Shown: piece by piece, positions 23,326-25,351 of the stretch | How the letters are laid out: each line of letters starts with the position of its first letter | Position numbering within the stretch: the first letter of the stretch is position 1 | NCBI GenBank assembly: GCA_028683635.1 | Contig: JAQUHL010000001.1 | Span: 1-25,351 of the forward strand | DNA from: Candidatus Cloacimonadota bacterium | Lineage (GTDB): Bacteria; Cloacimonadota; Cloacimonadia; Cloacimonadales; Cloacimonadaceae | Direction: 5' to 3' | DNA: 25,351 nt | Position numbers and translations under genes: made by a program | Notes under the pieces: model-generated | Told to the model about the DNA's origin: nothing | Database searches by the model: none | Seen by the model: the letters and a program-made list of their open reading frames with translations, nothing else

Positions 23326-25351
23326 TTAGTCTCCGAAGAGCTCATCGCTTTCCATGGGCAGCGGAGCATCCTGGATGGGGGAGTTTATTTCTGTATGTAT
23401 CATAGATTTGGGAGTATAAAGGCTTTCCACCTTGGGAGAATAGGCCACGATAAATCCGGCAAAAACAATGGAAACCATGCTCATCAGTTTGATGAGAATA
23501 TTGATGCAGGGTCCGGCAGTATCCTTGAAGGGATCACCCACCGTGTCCCCAACAACCGTGGCTTTGTGAACCAGTGAGCCCGAGCCTCCGTGAGTTCCGG
23601 TTTCCACATATTTCTTGGCATTGTCCCAGGCCCCTCCGGCATTGTTCATCATCACGGCCAGCACGAATCCGGTGGTCAGAGATCCGATCAAGAGTCCCAA
23701 CACACCTGCCACCCCGAAGATCAAACCCACCGCCACGGGAGTGATAATACCCATCAGGGCCGGCAAAACCATCTCTCTTTGAGCGCCCTGGGTGGAAATC
23801 TTCACACAGGTGGCATAATCGGGCCTGGCTGTGCCCTGCAGAATCCCGGGTATAGTGGTGAACTGACGCCGCACTTCTTTTACCATCTGCCCGGCAGCGC
23901 GCCCCACGGCTTTGATGGTCAGGGCAGAAAACACAAAAGTCACCATCGCTCCCACAAAGACACCCAACAGGAATTTGGGATTGAGCAGATGGATCTGGTA
24001 ATATTCAATGAAATTTGTCAAGGTGGCTTGAGTTGCGGAGATCGTCTCTGTGAAATGGTTATATTGGATGGTAAGATCTGTCCCCAGCGAGACCAGAGTT
24101 TCTCTCACCTTTTCCAGGTATGCGGCCAGCAGAGCCATCGCCGTGAGCGCAGCAGAGCCAATGGCAAAGCCCTTCCCGATCGCGGCAGTGGTATTCCCCA
24201 CGGCATCGAGATTATCTGTGCGTTCTCTTACTTCCTTGGGAAGGCGGGACATCTGTGCATTTCCCCCGGCGTTATCCGCAATGGGACCAAAAGCATCCAT
24301 TGCCAGCGTTACACCCAGGGTGGCAAGCATTCCCACAGCTCCAAATCCAATGCCATAGAGCCCCATCTCCACTATCTGGAATCCTCCGCTTACTGTGAAG
24401 GCGATCATAATTCCCAACACGATTACCAAAACCGGAGCCAGAGTGGAAAGCATCCCAACCGAAAGCCCTTCCAGAATCACTGTGGCGGATCCATATTCTC
24501 CCTGGCTGGCTATATTGCGGGTGGATTTGTAACTATGCGAAGTGTAGAATTCAGTAAACCATCCGATCAGGATTCCGGCCAGAAGACCTACCACAGTCGA
24601 TAGAAAGACACCCAGGTAAAACTCCCTGGGAAGCAGGAGCCGACAAATAAAGAAAGCACTGATGGCGATCAGGATCGAGCTGAAATGGACGCTTTTGTTC
24701 AGAGCCCGCATCAGATCATTCATCTGGGAATCCTCTTTGGTGGAAACCATGAAAATCCCGATAATCGAGATCAATGCACCCACTCCCGCCAGAATCATGG
24801 GTGCGGTAACAAAATTCATCATCCTGGCCCCAATCTGAGGTGCCTTGGCCATGATCTGCAGGCAAGCACTCATGCCCAGTGCTCCGGTCGCCAGGATCGA
24901 TCCGGCATAGGATTCATAGAGGTCTGCACCCATGCCAGCCACATCGCCCACGTTGTCTCCCACGTTATCCGCAATCGTTGCCGGGTTGCGGGGATCGTCC
25001 TCAGGAATATCGGCTTCGATCTTACCCACCAAATCTGCCCCAACATCTGCAGCTTTGGTATATATCCCTCCGCCCAGACGGGCAAATAAAGCCTGGGAGG
25101 AAGCTCCCATGCCAAAGCTAAGCATTACCACTGCAATCTTTTCCAGGGGATAGTCCGTAAAAGCATTCAACACAAAAAACCAATTTGAGATATCAAAAAG
25201 TGCGAGTCCCACCACAATCAGACCCATAACTCCCCCAGCCCTGAACGCCACCTTCAGGCCCTTGTTCAGGCTTTCCGAACAAGCCTGGGCAGTTCGGCTG
25301 GAAGCCATGGTCGCAGTATTCATCCCAATGAACCCTGCCAATCCGCTCAAG
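23326..25351 (-). CDS. hppA: Membrane ion-translocating pyrophosphatase, K+-dependent type (5' partial)
   Basis: The frame is open to the window edge, so the first roughly 80-100 residues (initial membrane helices) are missing; 675 codons remain. It couples hydrolysis of pyrophosphate to H+ and/or Na+ pumping. Diagnostic segments are DDPRNPATIADNVGDNVGD with VAGMGADLYESYAG (substrate and Mg2+ site), DNAGGNAQMSRLP, and the C-terminal NNAGGAWDNAKKY and GDTVGDPFKDTAGP. The sequence GNTTAAIGKGFAIGSAAL has Ala where K+-independent enzymes have Lys (GNTTKA), placing it in the K+-dependent class, which includes H+, Na+ and dual pumps; I cannot decide the ion from sequence alone. Many hydrophobic helices confirm an integral membrane protein. 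Confidence 0.95.
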   Translation of the reverse strand, partial: LSGLAGFIGMNTATMASSRTAQACSESLNKGLKVAFRAGGVMGLIVVGLALFDISNWFFVLNAFTDYPLEKIAVVMLSFGMGASSQALFARLGGGIYTKAADVGADLVGKIEADIPEDDPRNPATIADNVGDNVGDVAGMGADLYESYAGSILATGALGMSACLQIMAKAPQIGARMMNFVTAPMILAGVGALISIIGIFMVSTKEDSQMNDLMRALNKSVHFSSILIAISAFFICRLLLPREFYLGVFLSTVVGLLAGILIGWFTEFYTSHSYKSTRNIASQGEYGSATVILEGLSVGMLSTLAPVLVIVLGIMIAFTVSGGFQIVEMGLYGIGFGAVGMLATLGVTLAMDAFGPIADNAGGNAQMSRLPKEVRERTDNLDAVGNTTAAIGKGFAIGSAALTAMALLAAYLEKVRETLVSLGTDLTIQYNHFTETISATQATLTNFIEYYQIHLLNPKFLLGVFVGAMVTFVFSALTIKAVGRAAGQMVKEVRRQFTTIPGILQGTARPDYATCVKISTQGAQREMVLPALMGIITPVAVGLIFGVAGVLGLLIGSLTTGFVLAVMMNNAGGAWDNAKKYVETGTHGGSGSLVHKATVVGDTVGDPFKDTAGPCINILIKLMSMVSIVFAGFIVAYSPKVESLYTPKSMIHTEINSPIQDAPLPMESDELFGD

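Noticed and set aside
23590..24603. 337-codon open frame on the plus strand
   Set aside because: It is antisense to the well-supported pyrophosphatase gene, is His/Ser/Gly-rich as expected of a shadow frame, and has no family resemblance.

Overview
The window looks like chromosomal DNA of an uncultured Gram-negative bacterium of the Fibrobacteres-Chlorobi-Bacteroidetes (FCB) group; Candidatus Cloacimonadota is my best guess. This is inferred from a C-terminal sorting domain of the NYPNPFNP type on a secreted protease, TolC and signal-peptide proteins, and a membrane pyrophosphatase, together with repeat-rich intergenic DNA. No rRNA or tRNA is present to confirm it.

Layout. (1) 1-2130 (+): the 3' part of a secreted endonuclease I with fibronectin-like domains, followed by a hairpin terminator. 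(2) 2131-4295: a 2.2 kb gene-free mosaic of several interleaved repeat families, including a 101-bp palindrome. (3) 4296-6998 (-): a secreted M6-type metalloprotease. (4) 6999-8241: a second gene-free repeat mosaic that shares long blocks with the first. (5) 8242-14552 (-): an addB-addA type operon for a double-strand-break helicase-nuclease. (6) 14553-15184: a divergent promoter region holding a 141-bp MITE-like element. (7) 15185-18949 (+): a four-gene operon of VTC-type polyphosphate polymerase, DUF4956 membrane protein, TolC-like outer membrane protein and HlyD-like adaptor. (8) 18948-19087: another copy of the MITE-like element between convergent operons. (9) 19091-25351 (-): a K+-dependent-type ion-pumping pyrophosphatase (5' end outside the window), then two SGNH-hydrolase proteins and an MBOAT acyltransferase in tight succession.

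How the genes work together. The MBOAT and two SGNH proteins form a typical O-acetylation module for an exported glycan. AddB and AddA are translationally coupled and should act as one recombination complex. The most intriguing unit is the VTC-DUF4956-TolC-HlyD operon: a cytosolic polyphosphate synthase and small membrane protein coupled to an envelope-spanning conduit, with no recognisable inner-membrane pump. This suggests, as inference only, synthesis-driven export of polyphosphate or an allied polymer.

The intergenic DNA is itself unusual. At least three repeat families (called here R1, R2 and R3) recombine into mosaics. R1 has short terminal inverted repeats and a GGGC-TTC-GCCC hairpin, and its full copies sit at operon boundaries. 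The metalloprotease gene is bracketed both by inverted 42-bp repeats and by about 225-bp direct repeats.
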